Shown here: positions 1 to 8,408 of the stretch, in pieces
Layout: every line of letters begins with the position of its first letter
Position numbering within the stretch: the first letter of the stretch is position 1
NCBI RefSeq assembly: GCF_002068095.1
Contig: NZ_LWIG01000032.1
Location: forward strand, 41,424 to 90,166
Length of the DNA: 48,743 bases
Direction: 5' to 3'
Source of the DNA: Bradyrhizobium sacchari
GTDB lineage: Bacteria; Pseudomonadota; Alphaproteobacteria; Rhizobiales; Xanthobacteraceae
Translations under genes and position numbers: made by a program
Notes under the pieces: generated by a model
The model's database searches: none
What the model saw: only the letters and a program-made list of their open reading frames with translations
Told to the model about the DNA's origin: nothing

Positions 1-1168
1 GGGCCAGCGGCGTCGCGGCGGCCTCCGCGGGACAGGCGCTCAGCGTCTCCATGGTGCGCAGCGTGGTGTCCTGGAGTACCTCAAAGCGGGCGCGGCCGGT
101 GTCGTCGAGGCGAAGCGTCGCGGCGATGTCGTCCGCAGGCCATTGCTGCTGCACGAGCTGCTCATATTGGCGCTGCGCCTTTTCGTCGTAACGAGGATCG
201 TAGTCGGGCCGGCAAGCAGCGGCGGCCTGCGCGTCCCTGGACTGATCCTTGGGCTGGCGAGACGCAAGCTGAGCGCGACGATCATTGGCGAGGGCATTGA
301 GCCTGGCTTTCTGGTCGTCGTTAAGGAGGCCCGCAAACTTCGCGAGCGGCGCTTCGATCGCATCCGTCGCCTTGATCATGGCCGCGATGCGCTCGCGCAT
401 CAGGCCGAGGCGCTCCAATGCGGTCGCGGGCGCTTGCGCCGGACAGGCGGCGCGGATGCCGTCGCGCGCTGCATTCCAGGCCGCACTGAGCTCATCGAGC
501 GCTGCGCGCTGCAACTCGTTGGGCGCCACAATCGCGGCGATGCGATCGACCGGCAGGCCGCCGGTGTCGGTGGCATCGCAAATGCTCTCGACCGAGGGGA
601 CCCTTCGCGCGCGCCGGCCTTGCGGCGCGGTGTAGGCGGCAAGCTCGGTGGCCGCATACGGCGCGAAGATCGCCGCATAGATGTCGCCGTAACCGTAAAG
701 CGAGAGGCTGGTCGTATCGCCGAAGATGATCGCGTTGGTGAGGTCGTCATGCGCGAACGGCCAGAACACCGGACCGGCCCAGCCATAGCTGCCGTCGGGG
801 TGGCGCCACCAGCCCTGCGGGCTGCGCCCACCGCGCCAGCCCGACAGCGCGGCTTGCGCCGTCAGCGCCGCACGCAGGACGTAAGGATTGGCGGGCTGGC
901 CGCGTTCGGCGCCGCGCGGGTCGTAACGAGGATCTTGGGACCGCAACGCAGCGGAACGGTAGCGGCCCCCGCGCACCGCCATGCGGGCATGGCGCAGGCG
1001 TGACAGGCCGATCACGTGGCCGACGGCGAAGCGTGCAACACCGAGCGGCCCACCTCGCAGTCCGAACTGTGCTTGCGCACTATTCGGCAGCAGCACTGCC
1101 GCAATCAGGAGGGTCGCGCCAGCGAGCACCAGCCCCATGCGTCCCGACATGACCGCCGCTTTGGCCAC
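1..1168 (-). CDS. LTXXQ-motif (Spy/CpxP-like) periplasmic protein, 3' end cut by window edge
   Basis: The frame is open from position 1168 to the window edge, so about 389 residues are visible and the C-terminus is missing. A GTG start at 1168 is chosen because a GGGAGGGAGG stretch lies about 8 nt upstream; the in-frame ATG at 1150 is the alternative. The N-terminus is a signal peptide (LVLAGATLLIAAVLLP then AQAQ). The middle has FWPFAHDDLTNAIIFGD and YGYGDIYAAIFAPYA, typical of long rhizobial LTXXQ proteins. Two helical repeats follow, one starting at ELQRAALDELSAAW and one at LRLDDTGRARFEVL, each with a conserved Cys-Pro (AACP, SACP). Family members bind unfolded envelope proteins or sense envelope stress; that role here is inferred. 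Plus-strand frames over the region are antisense shadows. Confidence 0.8.
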   Translation of the reverse strand, partial: MAKAAVMSGRMGLVLAGATLLIAAVLLPNSAQAQFGLRGGPLGVARFAVGHVIGLSRLRHARMAVRGGRYRSAALRSQDPRYDPRGAERGQPANPYVLRAALTAQAALSGWRGGRSPQGWWRHPDGSYGWAGPVFWPFAHDDLTNAIIFGDTTSLSLYGYGDIYAAIFAPYAATELAAYTAPQGRRARRVPSVESICDATDTGGLPVDRIAAIVAPNELQRAALDELSAAWNAARDGIRAACPAQAPATALERLGLMRERIAAMIKATDAIEAPLAKFAGLLNDDQKARLNALANDRRAQLASRQPKDQSRDAQAAAACRPDYDPRYDEKAQRQYEQLVQQQWPADDIAATLRLDDTGRARFEVLQDTTLRTMETLSACPAEAAATPLA

Positions 1169-1217
1169 TTTCTGGCCCTCCCTCCCGCATGAAGCGCGCA
1201 ATGTGCCTCACCATAAT

Positions 1218-1242
1218 GACGCGCGAGGGAACTAAATGTTCC
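1218..1242 (-). promoter_or_regulatory. Candidate EcfG-type (general stress sigma) promoter
   Basis: On the minus strand GGAAC (1242-1238) is followed after exactly 16 nt by CGTC (1221-1218). The alphaproteobacterial EcfG consensus is GGAAC, 16-17 nt, CGTT, so this matches at all but the last base. It would start transcription roughly 40 nt upstream of the LTXXQ gene start at 1168. The -35 box is also part of a GGAAC-TAAAT-GTTCC dyad on the plus strand, which could instead be a repressor site. Confidence 0.45.
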
Positions 1243-1296
1243 GGAGGTACACAGGCGAAACGTCGCTGGCGCGCAACGGAGCGCCAACGCGCCGCG

Positions 1297-2286
1297 TCAC
1301 GGCGTCTTCTGCGGCAGCACGAGAGTTTGGCCGGGATAGATCAAATTGGGATTGTGGATCTTGTCGCGGTTGGCCTTGAAGATCACAGCGTAGCGGGCGC
1401 CGTCGCCATAGGCGAGCCGGCTGAGGGCCCACAGGCTGTCTCCGCGGGAGATCACACGGCTGGCGCCCGCTTCCGCCGGTGCGGCGCTGAGGGCGTCGGC
1501 CGGCAAGGCCGACGCGACCGTCGTGGCCGCCGGCACCCGCGCCATGGCCCTTGGCTTTGCCGCGCCCATCCGAAGGGCGGGAGACGTTGACGCCAGGTGC
1601 GGTGCGGCCGATTGCAGCGACGCCACGATATCCGATTTGTCGTCGACCTTCTCGGCCTGCTTCGCAACAGGCGCGAGACGCGCGGGCGGCGGCGCCGCGG
1701 CGGCAACCGTCACCGGCATGGTGCGACTGGACTGCGTGACGGTGCCGTCGGGCGCCTTGGCCCGCAGCGTCAGCTCGTAGCTGCCTGCAGGAAGCTGCGG
1801 CGGCGTCATGACGAACTGACCCGACGCATCAGCCACCACCGAATCGAGCGGCTGGCCGTCGCGCAGCAGTTCGACCTTCGATCCCGGCGCGGCCTGGCCC
1901 GCGATCACCGCGGCCTCGCCATGATCGTCGATGCGGGCGACGTCGAACCGGGGCCCGGCATCCGTCACGGCCGGAGGCGGCTTGACCGGGGCGAGATCGG
2001 CGAGCGCGGCCGTAACCTGCGTCCGCGTCTCGGCCGCCCGATCCGCCAGCTTCGGCGCGGCCGCTGGCGCGGGCTGTGCGGCGGCGAGCTTCGGTTCTTC
2101 GGGTTTCGGCGCTGCCGTGATTTCGGCTTTGGGCTCGACCTTGATCTCGGGCTTGGCGGCGACAGCAATCTCGGTGCCCGTTCCGCCCGGCAACAGGCGG
2201 CGCAACTCGGCGGGACCGATCACAAGGACGGTGCCGCCTACCGCGAGCAGGCAGAACGCAATGAGGGCCTTGGTTGCGGTCATCAT
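1297..2286 (-). CDS. LysM domain-containing membrane-anchored protein
   Basis: A 329-residue protein. An N-terminal hydrophobic segment (ALIAFCLLAVGGTVLVIG) acts as anchor or signal. A Pro/Ala/Lys-rich linker of about 80 residues follows. A middle domain (from about 120, with AAPGSKVELLRDGQPLDS and PAGSYELTLRAKAPDGTV) looks like a bacterial Ig-like fold. The C-terminus is a single LysM domain with RGDSLWALSRLAYGDG and NPNLIYPGQTLVLP, which in this family binds N-acetylglucosamine in peptidoglycan. The tandem ATGs at 2286/2283 are preferred over an upstream TTG at 2310 because the hydrophobic segment follows them directly. A periplasmic, wall-associated role is inferred. No enzymatic domain is visible. 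Confidence 0.8.
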   Translation of the reverse strand: MMTATKALIAFCLLAVGGTVLVIGPAELRRLLPGGTGTEIAVAAKPEIKVEPKAEITAAPKPEEPKLAAAQPAPAAAPKLADRAAETRTQVTAALADLAPVKPPPAVTDAGPRFDVARIDDHGEAAVIAGQAAPGSKVELLRDGQPLDSVVADASGQFVMTPPQLPAGSYELTLRAKAPDGTVTQSSRTMPVTVAAAAPPPARLAPVAKQAEKVDDKSDIVASLQSAAPHLASTSPALRMGAAKPRAMARVPAATTVASALPADALSAAPAEAGASRVISRGDSLWALSRLAYGDGARYAVIFKANRDKIHNPNLIYPGQTLVLPQKTP

Positions 2287-2470
2287 CAGAGGTCGAACCC
2301 TTGCTGGCAAATCAGCCGATGGGGGACAAAGTGCGCCGATTTGGTTTCGGCAGCAAGTCGCTCAAAGGGATGATCGGCCATCGTTCCCGCACGCCGCGGA
2401 TGAACCGACACCGCCCCCTCGGCGTCAAATGTGCGAGGCCCCGCTGCGGCTATTTTTCAAGGATTTTTCC

Positions 2471-3166
2471 ATGACCGCACCCTTTCGCACCGCGCCATGG
2501 CTGGCGCTCGCCCTGATGCTCGCTGCAACCCCCGCGCTCGCGGCGTCCGGCCCACCGCCGGGCTACGTCCTCACCGACGATGAGGACCTCGCCTTCACCT
2601 CGCCCGACGGCGCCACCAAGCTCGAGCAGTACATGAAGGACAGTGAGGACCTTTTCGGCATCAAATGGCAGGTCTGGGCGCGGCGCGGCGACCAGATGAC
2701 GGAGCTGAAGCCCGAGCAGGGCTATGGCGCCGGCTTCCGCTTCACCAGCGACTCGCAATGGCTGGTGCGGATGCAGAAGACCGGCTCGGGCTCGCAGGAT
2801 CTCTTCCTTTACCATTTCGAGAACGGCGCCTTCGTGAACGCGACGAAGAAATCGCTCAGCGAGCTCGCCTGGGCCTATTTCCACAGCCGGCCCGACACGA
2901 AGAATATGAAGCTCGACTACCACATCTCGGCCGACCTCATGAAGGGCACCGAGGATGCCTATCGCTGGCTCGGCGTCGATTGGCCCAATAACCGCTATCT
3001 CCTGATCTCGCTGTCGGGCGCGATGGACAAGCACCCGAAGAACGTCGCCGTGAAGGGATTGGGGGATTGGACGTGCCGCTATGACCTCAAGACCGGCAAG
3101 TTCGACGTGCCGGCGATGTTCGCGAAGGACAATGCGGAAGCGCTGAACTGGGAGATCAAGCGGTGA
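2471..3166 (+). CDS. Secreted protein of unknown function
   Basis: A 231-residue protein with a clear Sec signal peptide (APWLALALMLAATPALA, cut before ASGPP). The start at 2471 is the only ATG that places this signal at the N-terminus, and AAGGA lies about 7 nt upstream; the frame stays open far upstream but only as an antisense shadow of the LysM gene. The mature part is soluble and acidic, rich in Trp, Tyr and Phe, with WVRRG-like and DWTCRYDLKTGKFDVP segments suggesting beta structure. It has only one Cys. I recognise no family. It stands alone between the divergent LysM gene and the GGDEF-EAL gene. Confidence 0.75.
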   Translation: MTAPFRTAPWLALALMLAATPALAASGPPPGYVLTDDEDLAFTSPDGATKLEQYMKDSEDLFGIKWQVWARRGDQMTELKPEQGYGAGFRFTSDSQWLVRMQKTGSGSQDLFLYHFENGAFVNATKKSLSELAWAYFHSRPDTKNMKLDYHISADLMKGTEDAYRWLGVDWPNNRYLLISLSGAMDKHPKNVAVKGLGDWTCRYDLKTGKFDVPAMFAKDNAEALNWEIKR

Positions 3167-3347
3167 GTGCCGCTGCGTAGCGTCGCAGCTTCGTCGGCTG
3201 GGCAATTGCGTGCCCGCCCCGCGGTCTCGTCACGGTGCGCACTGGGAACCAACTCACTGATTCCGCTCCGATTCATATTTTTCTAACCCTCAATGGTAAC
3301 GGGGTCTTGTCGGTTTTGCTGCATCTTGCATCCCAAGGGAGGGCTGG

Positions 3348-6008
3348 ATGGGCACATCGATCCGATGGACCGCGCGGATGCGCGCGCTGCTGCGCCGCTG
3401 GCGTGGGGCGCCGCTGACATGGCTGACCGCCGGCGGCTTCGTGCTGATGCTGGCGACCGCCATCGGCACAGCGCTCACCGTCGACCGCTTCCGCCAGAAT
3501 GCGATCGAGAGCGGCCGCGACAGTCTCGAGAGCGCCGTCCGCCTGCTGGCCCGCCATTTCGACCGCGAGTTCGAGGATTTCGCGGTGCTGCAGAAGAGCA
3601 TCATCGCGGAGCTCGAAAGCCACGGCATCGCGTCCGCAGACGTCTTCCGCAGCGAGATGGGCACGCTCGCCATGCATGAGGTGCTGCGCGCCAAAGCCAG
3701 CGCCTGGTCCGACGTCGCCGGCGCCAATGTGTTCGACGCAAGCGGCATCCTGATCAACTCGTCGCGGCGCTGGCCGGTCGCCAACGTCTCGGTCGCCGAC
3801 CGCGACTATTTCAACCGACTGAAGAACGACCCGATTGCGGAAGAAGAAGTCGAGGTCGTGCCGGGGCGGCTCGGCAACGGACCGGCGATCGTGTTCGCGC
3901 GGCGCGTCTCCGGCCCGCGCGGCGAGTTCCTCGGCATCGTCTCGCGCGCGCTTGCTCCAGAGCAGCTCGAAGCCTTCTTTGCCTCGACCGGGCTCGGCGA
4001 AGAATCCTCGATCGCGATGCACCACCAGAACGGCCAGCTGCTCGCGCGCATTCCGCATGTCGATGCCATGATCGGCCAGAATTTTCGCCAGGGCACGCCG
4101 GAGCAGATGGCGGTGTTCGAGCGCACCTTCGTCACGACGCAGCTCGCGAGCCCGATCGACGGCAAGGACCGCATCGTCGCCTCGCGCCTCTTGACCGGCG
4201 AGCCGCTGGTCGTGGTGGCGACGAGGTCGCTGGATGCGACGCTCGCCACATGGCGCACTCAGACGAAATTCTTCGTCACCGTCGCCGTGACGTCGATCGG
4301 CCTGCTCGTGCTGACGCTGTTCCTGATCTTCCGCCAGGTGACGCACAGGCTCTCGCTCGAGAAGCAGCGGCTCGACACCGCGATGAACACGATGAGCCAG
4401 GGCCTCCTGATGTTCGACCAAGACGAGCGGCTGATCGTCTGCAACCGGCGCTACATCGAGATGTATGGCCTCTCCACCGACGTGGTGAAGCCCGGCGCCC
4501 ATTTCCGCGACGTGATCCAGCATCGCCACGACACCGGCTCCTTCGACGGCGATGTCGATGCTTATTGCGACGGCATTCTGGGCAGCGTCGAGCAGACGCA
4601 CAGCACAATCGTGGAGACCGGTGACGGCCGCCTGATCGAGATCAAGAACCAGCCCGGCGCCGCCGGTGGCTGGCTTGCCACCCATGACGACGTCACCGAG
4701 CGCATCCGCGCCAACGAACGCATCGCGCATATGGCGCATTACGACGCGCTGACCGACCTGCCCAACCGCGTGCTGATGCGCGGCCATCTGGAACGCCGCG
4801 TCGCGGAGCTTCACCACGGCAAGCCGTTCGCGATCCTCTATATCGACGTCGACGAGTTCAAGGGCGTCAACGATTCGCTGGGACACGAGGTCGGCGACGA
4901 GCTGCTGCGCCAGGTCGCGAGCCGCCTGCGCGCCTGCGTCAGCGGCAATGACCTCGTCGCCCGGCTCGGCGGCGACGAATTCGCCATCGTCAAGGCCGGC
5001 ACAAGCGATCATGCCGAATTGACGGTGTTGGCGGAATCGATCCTCAATGCACTGCGCGTGCCGGTGAACTGCAAGGGCCAGGAGGTTCCGACCGATGCCA
5101 GCATCGGCATCGCGGTCGCGCCGGAGCATGGCGACAATCTCGACGATTTGCTCAAGCGCGCAGATCTCGCGATGTACGCCGCGAAATCGGAAGGCCGCGG
5201 CACCTTCCGCATCTTCGTGCCCGAATACGACGCCAAGGCGCGGATGCGCCGACAGCTCGAGCTCGATCTGCGCCAGGCGCTCGCCCGCGGCGAGTTCGAG
5301 GTGCACTACCAGCCGCTGGTCGATCTCGCCGCCGACGTCGTCACCGGCTGCGAGGCGCTGCTGCGCTGGCGCCACCCCGAGCGCGGCATGGTCTCGCCCG
5401 CCGATTTCATCCCGGTTGCGGAAGACACCGGCCTGATCGGCGAGATCGGCGAATGGGTCTTGAGGCAGGCCTGTGCCGAGGCCGCCGGCTGGCCGGACAA
5501 TATCCATATCGCCGTCAACGTCTCGCCGGTGCAGTTCCGTTCCAGGTCGCTGGCGCTGAAGGTCGCCGCCGCGCTTGCGGACTCAGGCCTGGCGCCCAGA
5601 CGGCTCGAGCTCGAGATCACCGAGACGGTCCTGATCCGCGACGACGAGGAGGCGCTGACGATCCTGCAGCAGCTGCGCGAGCTCGGCGTGCGCATCGCGC
5701 TCGACGATTTCGGCACCGGCTATTCGTCGCTGAGCTATCTGCACCGTTTCCCCTTCGACAAGATCAAGATCGACCGCAGCTTCATCAGCGACATCGGCGA
5801 ACCCGAGGATTCCTCGCCGATCGTGCAGGCCGTGGTGCACATGGCCGCCGCCCGCCACATGGCGACGACGGCGGAAGGCGTCGAGACCGAAGCCCAGCGA
5901 GAGGTGCTGCGCCAGCTCGGATGCAGCCAGATGCAGGGCTGGCTGTTCAGCCCGGCCGTGCCGGCAGCGAAGCTGAAGCAGCTGCTGTCGGCGCAGGCGG
6001 CTGCCTAG
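3348..6008 (+). CDS. Membrane PAS-GGDEF-EAL cyclic-di-GMP protein
   Basis: 886 residues. TM1 is at about 24-44 and TM2 at about 308-328, bracketing a periplasmic sensor with a RDYF-type PDC/Cache signature (DRDYFNRLKNDP). A PAS domain follows (about 340-445), then GGDEF (about 460-620) with intact GGDEF at about 541, then EAL (about 635-880) with EALLRWRHP at about 668, NVSPVQF, ELEITETVL, DDFGTGYSSLSYL and KIDRSF. All residues needed for phosphodiesterase activity appear present. The RxxD feedback-inhibition site before GGDEF reads SGND, so product inhibition at that site is unlikely. GGGAGGG sits just upstream of the ATG. The protein probably makes or breaks cyclic-di-GMP at the inner membrane in response to a periplasmic ligand; which activity dominates cannot be told. 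Confidence 0.93.
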   Translation: MGTSIRWTARMRALLRRWRGAPLTWLTAGGFVLMLATAIGTALTVDRFRQNAIESGRDSLESAVRLLARHFDREFEDFAVLQKSIIAELESHGIASADVFRSEMGTLAMHEVLRAKASAWSDVAGANVFDASGILINSSRRWPVANVSVADRDYFNRLKNDPIAEEEVEVVPGRLGNGPAIVFARRVSGPRGEFLGIVSRALAPEQLEAFFASTGLGEESSIAMHHQNGQLLARIPHVDAMIGQNFRQGTPEQMAVFERTFVTTQLASPIDGKDRIVASRLLTGEPLVVVATRSLDATLATWRTQTKFFVTVAVTSIGLLVLTLFLIFRQVTHRLSLEKQRLDTAMNTMSQGLLMFDQDERLIVCNRRYIEMYGLSTDVVKPGAHFRDVIQHRHDTGSFDGDVDAYCDGILGSVEQTHSTIVETGDGRLIEIKNQPGAAGGWLATHDDVTERIRANERIAHMAHYDALTDLPNRVLMRGHLERRVAELHHGKPFAILYIDVDEFKGVNDSLGHEVGDELLRQVASRLRACVSGNDLVARLGGDEFAIVKAGTSDHAELTVLAESILNALRVPVNCKGQEVPTDASIGIAVAPEHGDNLDDLLKRADLAMYAAKSEGRGTFRIFVPEYDAKARMRRQLELDLRQALARGEFEVHYQPLVDLAADVVTGCEALLRWRHPERGMVSPADFIPVAEDTGLIGEIGEWVLRQACAEAAGWPDNIHIAVNVSPVQFRSRSLALKVAAALADSGLAPRRLELEITETVLIRDDEEALTILQQLRELGVRIALDDFGTGYSSLSYLHRFPFDKIKIDRSFISDIGEPEDSSPIVQAVVHMAAARHMATTAEGVETEAQREVLRQLGCSQMQGWLFSPAVPAAKLKQLLSAQAAA

Positions 6009-6016
6009 GATCAGCA

Positions 6017-6036
6017 CTGTCGTCCGGGTACGACAG
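6017..6036 (+). terminator. Small hairpin after the GGDEF-EAL gene
   Basis: CTGTCGT (6017-6023) and ACGACAG (6030-6036) form a perfect 7-bp stem with a 6-nt loop, 9 nt after the stop codon. Only a short GATTT follows, so it is a weak intrinsic terminator at best. Confidence 0.35.
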
Positions 6037-6216
6037 GATTTCGAAGAAGATCCTGGAGTGCCTGAAGCGATCGGCCGGCCCCAGTCCCGACATGGCACCG
6101 AGCAAACGCTCCAGAGAGCGCGACGCGTCGACATCCCTCCGCTACCGCCGTGCGCACGGTTACGTGCACAGCTCGTCGAGAGACACAACTTGAAGTCACG
6201 AGACAGGCCAAGGCCG

Positions 6217-6230
6217 TTGATCTTGGTCAA
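6217..6230. promoter_or_regulatory. FixK/FNR-type box upstream of small secreted protein gene
   Basis: TTGATCTTGGTCAA fits the FixK2 pattern TTG(A/C)-N6-(T/G)CAA exactly. Its last base is 62 nt before the ATG at 6293. If the regulator binds at -40.5, transcription would start near 6264 with a leader of about 29 nt. The same geometry occurs at two other genes in this island. Confidence 0.65.
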
Positions 6231-6292
6231 TGTCGGCGTCACCCGGCGGGACTTCTTACGCAAGGGGCGGGCGACAGCATAGGAGGAAAGCG

Positions 6293-6685
6293 ATGAAGCA
6301 GACGGCTTCTAGAAAATTTGCAATTGCAGCTTCGACGATCGCTTTTGCAGCACTGTTCACCGTCGACTGGTCTGAGCAGCGCGGGCTTTCGCTCTCAGTT
6401 GAGAGTGTCCAGGCGAGGCGACTCTATGTCAGCCCGTATCCCTATAATCACTACATACCCGATCAGACCGGCCTCCCCTGGTACGCAGTGCGGGCCTACT
6501 ACACCGGCGGCCCCTGGTGTGGCGTCGGCGGCAGGTCCGGATACAGCACCACCGTTGGTGTCTTTGGACGCGCTTCCTATACCTGCTACGACGGTTGGGA
6601 TAGCTATGCGAAGCTCAACGGCATTGGCTGCACGCCGGGTACATTGATCAAGGGCGCCGACGGAATCATGTACGTCTGCCAGTAA
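6293..6685 (+). CDS. Small secreted protein, SEQRG-SLSVES family (paralogue 1)
   Basis: 130 residues, start fixed by AGGAGG 6 nt before the ATG. The N-terminal 40 residues form a long signal region (FAIAASTIAFAALFTVDWSEQRGLSLSVESVQAR) nearly identical to that of the next gene. The mature part is rich in Tyr and Gly and has four Cys (PWCGVGG, YTCYDG, IGCTPGT, YVCQ), consistent with disulfides in the periplasm. The C-terminus (GCTPGTLIKGADGIMYVCQ) also matches the neighbour. No function is known to me. A FixK-type box upstream and a strong terminator downstream indicate a monocistronic, probably oxygen-regulated gene. Confidence 0.8.
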   Translation: MKQTASRKFAIAASTIAFAALFTVDWSEQRGLSLSVESVQARRLYVSPYPYNHYIPDQTGLPWYAVRAYYTGGPWCGVGGRSGYSTTVGVFGRASYTCYDGWDSYAKLNGIGCTPGTLIKGADGIMYVCQ

Positions 6686-6703
6686 GCACGCGAGCCACAA
6701 GGA

Positions 6704-6725
6704 GAGGCGGCACAAGCGCCGCCTC
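6704..6725 (+). terminator. Intrinsic terminator
   Basis: GAGGCGGC (6704-6711) pairs with GCCGCCTC (6718-6725) across a 6-nt loop, 18 nt after the stop of the secreted protein gene, and is followed by ATTCATTCT. The stem sequence is shared with the terminator of the next gene, so the duplication of these two genes probably included their 3' regions. Confidence 0.65.
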
Positions 6726-6854
6726 ATTCATTCTGACAGCGGTGCATTCCCGCCGTCGCGGGCTCGGCTCGCTCGACCCGCACCTCGACGAAAACTCGTC
6801 GGCAGCGTCAATGTCTCTGCCTTATCCGGGCCCCGCAAGCCGCCTCGCCCATCC

Positions 6855-6868
6855 TTGATCTAGCGCAA
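6855..6868. promoter_or_regulatory. FixK/FNR-type box upstream of second small secreted protein gene
   Basis: TTGATCTAGCGCAA matches TTG(A/C)-N6-(T/G)CAA. It ends 64 nt before the ATG at 6933, which predicts a start of transcription near 6902 and a leader of about 31 nt, almost the same as for the paralogue upstream. Confidence 0.65.
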
Positions 6869-6932
6869 TGCTCGCCCCGGCGGGGAAGCAGCATTTTTTG
6901 AGTATGGGGCAAGCCAGTCACGGAGCAGGTTC

Positions 6933-7409
6933 ATGAGACAGATGCATCTGACAAAACTTGCAATCGCGAGCTCAACCGTCGCATGCGCGGCACTGTTCTC
7001 GTTTAGCTGGTCTGAACAACGCGGCATCTCTTTGTCAGTGGAGAGTGCCCAAGCGAGGGTCGGTCGACCGCTGACCCCAATGAGCGTCGCAGGTGTTGCT
7101 CGCCGGCACGATCGGCGGGCTGCATATGGGTATGGAGCCGGGGTCGTCGGCGCTGGCGTCGCTGGCGCGGCCGCCGTGGGCACGGCCGCCGCTGTGGCGG
7201 CCACATCACCCAACTGGGGATGGGGCGGCGGGCCTTACTCCACGGGTCCGGGCTACTACACGGGTGGCGACGTCAGAGCAGCCAACGCCTACTATGGTGC
7301 GCCCGCAGCCGCCTCCAGCAGTGGCTGGTACATAGGGCCTACCGGCATGGCCTGCACATCGGGGACCTTGGTCACAGGCGCCAACGGCTTGCCGTTCCGC
7401 TGCCCGTAG
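6933..7409 (+). CDS. Small secreted protein, SEQRG-SLSVES family (paralogue 2)
   Basis: 158 residues. Residues about 6-41 (TKLAIASSTVACAALFSF, then SWSEQRGISLSVESAQAR) repeat the N-terminus of the gene at 6293, and the C-terminus (ACTSGTLVTGANGLPFRCP) repeats its end. Between them lies a different insert: a basic stretch (GVARRHDRRAA), an Ala/Gly-rich hydrophobic run resembling a glycine zipper (about 68-92), and a Gly/Tyr/Ser-rich segment. Only the two C-terminal Cys are kept in the mature part. The glycine-zipper run could insert in or associate with the outer membrane; that is inference. GGAG lies 11 nt upstream of the ATG. It has its own FixK-type box and terminator. Confidence 0.8.
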   Translation: MRQMHLTKLAIASSTVACAALFSFSWSEQRGISLSVESAQARVGRPLTPMSVAGVARRHDRRAAYGYGAGVVGAGVAGAAAVGTAAAVAATSPNWGWGGGPYSTGPGYYTGGDVRAANAYYGAPAAASSSGWYIGPTGMACTSGTLVTGANGLPFRCP

Positions 7410-7451
7410 GACACGGACGAAAGCGGGTACAGCGGATATCGACTTCGGCCC

Positions 7452-7476
7452 GGAGGCGGCCCACACGGCCGCCTCC
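7452..7476 (+). terminator. Intrinsic terminator
   Basis: GGAGGCGGCC (7452-7461) and GGCCGCCTCC (7467-7476) form a perfect 10-bp stem with a 5-nt loop, about 40 nt after the stop of the second secreted protein gene. A short T-containing stretch follows. Confidence 0.65.
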
Positions 7477-7568
7477 TGATCAAACTCTTTCTGGTCCTGC
7501 ATGCGGACTGATGTTGCCTTCGAAGCGAAGCCAACCTCGCTCTGCTTGATTTCAAGAGGAGGGTGACG

Positions 7569-7805
7569 ATGATCAGGTTATTTGCTGTCGCAAGTTTTGC
7601 GCTAGCCATCGCGACATCGACGCAGGCAATGCCACGCGCGCCGATTCAGTCGGACGACCTCATCACGCAAGTCGCTGCCGGCTGCGGGCCGGGCAGGACA
7701 ATGGTCAATGGCGTGTGCGTAGCCAGAACCACAATCCGTCAAACCCGCCGGGACGTCCGCAGGTGCGTGCGATGGAATGCAGGCGTTTGCGCGCAGTATC
7801 AGTGA
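7569..7805 (+). CDS. Small secreted Cys-containing protein
   Basis: 78 residues. The ATG at 7569 follows GAGGAGGG at good spacing; a GTG two codons earlier overlaps that ribosome binding site and is less likely. A signal peptide (LFAVASFALAIATSTQA) is followed by a short mature part with CGPGRTMVNGVC and RRCVRWNAGVC, giving four Cys in two pairs, and a basic middle (RTTIRQTRRDVRR). Short Bradyrhizobium secreted proteins with a GCGPG-x-NGVC core are common but uncharacterised. No FixK-type box is seen in the 160 bp upstream, unlike the two preceding genes. Confidence 0.7.
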   Translation: MIRLFAVASFALAIATSTQAMPRAPIQSDDLITQVAAGCGPGRTMVNGVCVARTTIRQTRRDVRRCVRWNAGVCAQYQ

Positions 7806-8408
7806 ACCATCATCGCGCAGGCATCTGATCGGCCACCCGCAGTTCAGACGCGAGAAGAGGTCATTCGCCGCGCCTGGCTCGCGTCGGACGAGCGAACACT
7901 TGCGAAGCCACGCAGGCGTCACGTGTTACCGCAGCTTCCCCTTCGGACAATGGTGCGAGCGGCAGTTTCAAGCTCCAAATTAGCGGCTGACCTCTCGCGT
8001 GAATGTGCGCCCGGAGGTTGGCTTGGCGGGGCTCCAGAACAGTACAGGTGAACCATGCTTGTCCGGGGATGGCGACAATTGTGTTCCCTGCGGGCTGTGC
8101 GCCCGCGCATCAGTGTGCGCGCGTGGTTCACGGCGGGCCACAAGCCTCGTGCGTCAAATGAGTGTTCTCTTGATCCGCTCACGTCCCCGATCGTCATGGG
8201 TTGGATGAAGAGCAGTTTGCATCCGCCCAAGGACGACTGGCGCGGAGTCAGGATTGTTTCGCTCTTCAAAACAGCGAGCAGGCTCGATGGAGAGAGGCTG
8301 CCGTAAGCCCGTCATGCCCGGGATCTGCGAGTTTGGCGTTGACGGTGGGGTTCGCGGAGCGCCGAGACGGCGACGGAACTATCACTACCCGCTGTAATTA
8401 GAACGGAG
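7806..8408. other. Intergenic stretch without a supportable gene
   Basis: About 600 bp. Several short open frames exist on both strands (for example 7919-8269 minus and 7999-8208 plus), but none has a convincing ribosome binding site, signal peptide, motif or composition expected of a protein. No clear hairpin, promoter box or repeat was found. It may be decayed coding sequence or hold an unrecognised small RNA. Confidence 0.4.

Noticed and set aside
143..1003. Plus-strand frame of 286 codons
   Set aside because: It is antisense to the edge-truncated LTXXQ gene, whose minus-strand product has a signal peptide and family motifs; the plus product is Arg/Gly-rich with no domain.
3273..5507. Minus-strand frame of 744 codons
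   Set aside because: Shadow of the GGDEF-EAL gene, which has complete catalytic motifs on the plus strand.
7919..8269. 116-codon minus-strand frame in the 600-bp gap
   Set aside because: Composition is Arg/Ser-rich without hydrophobic pattern, and no ribosome site precedes the start.
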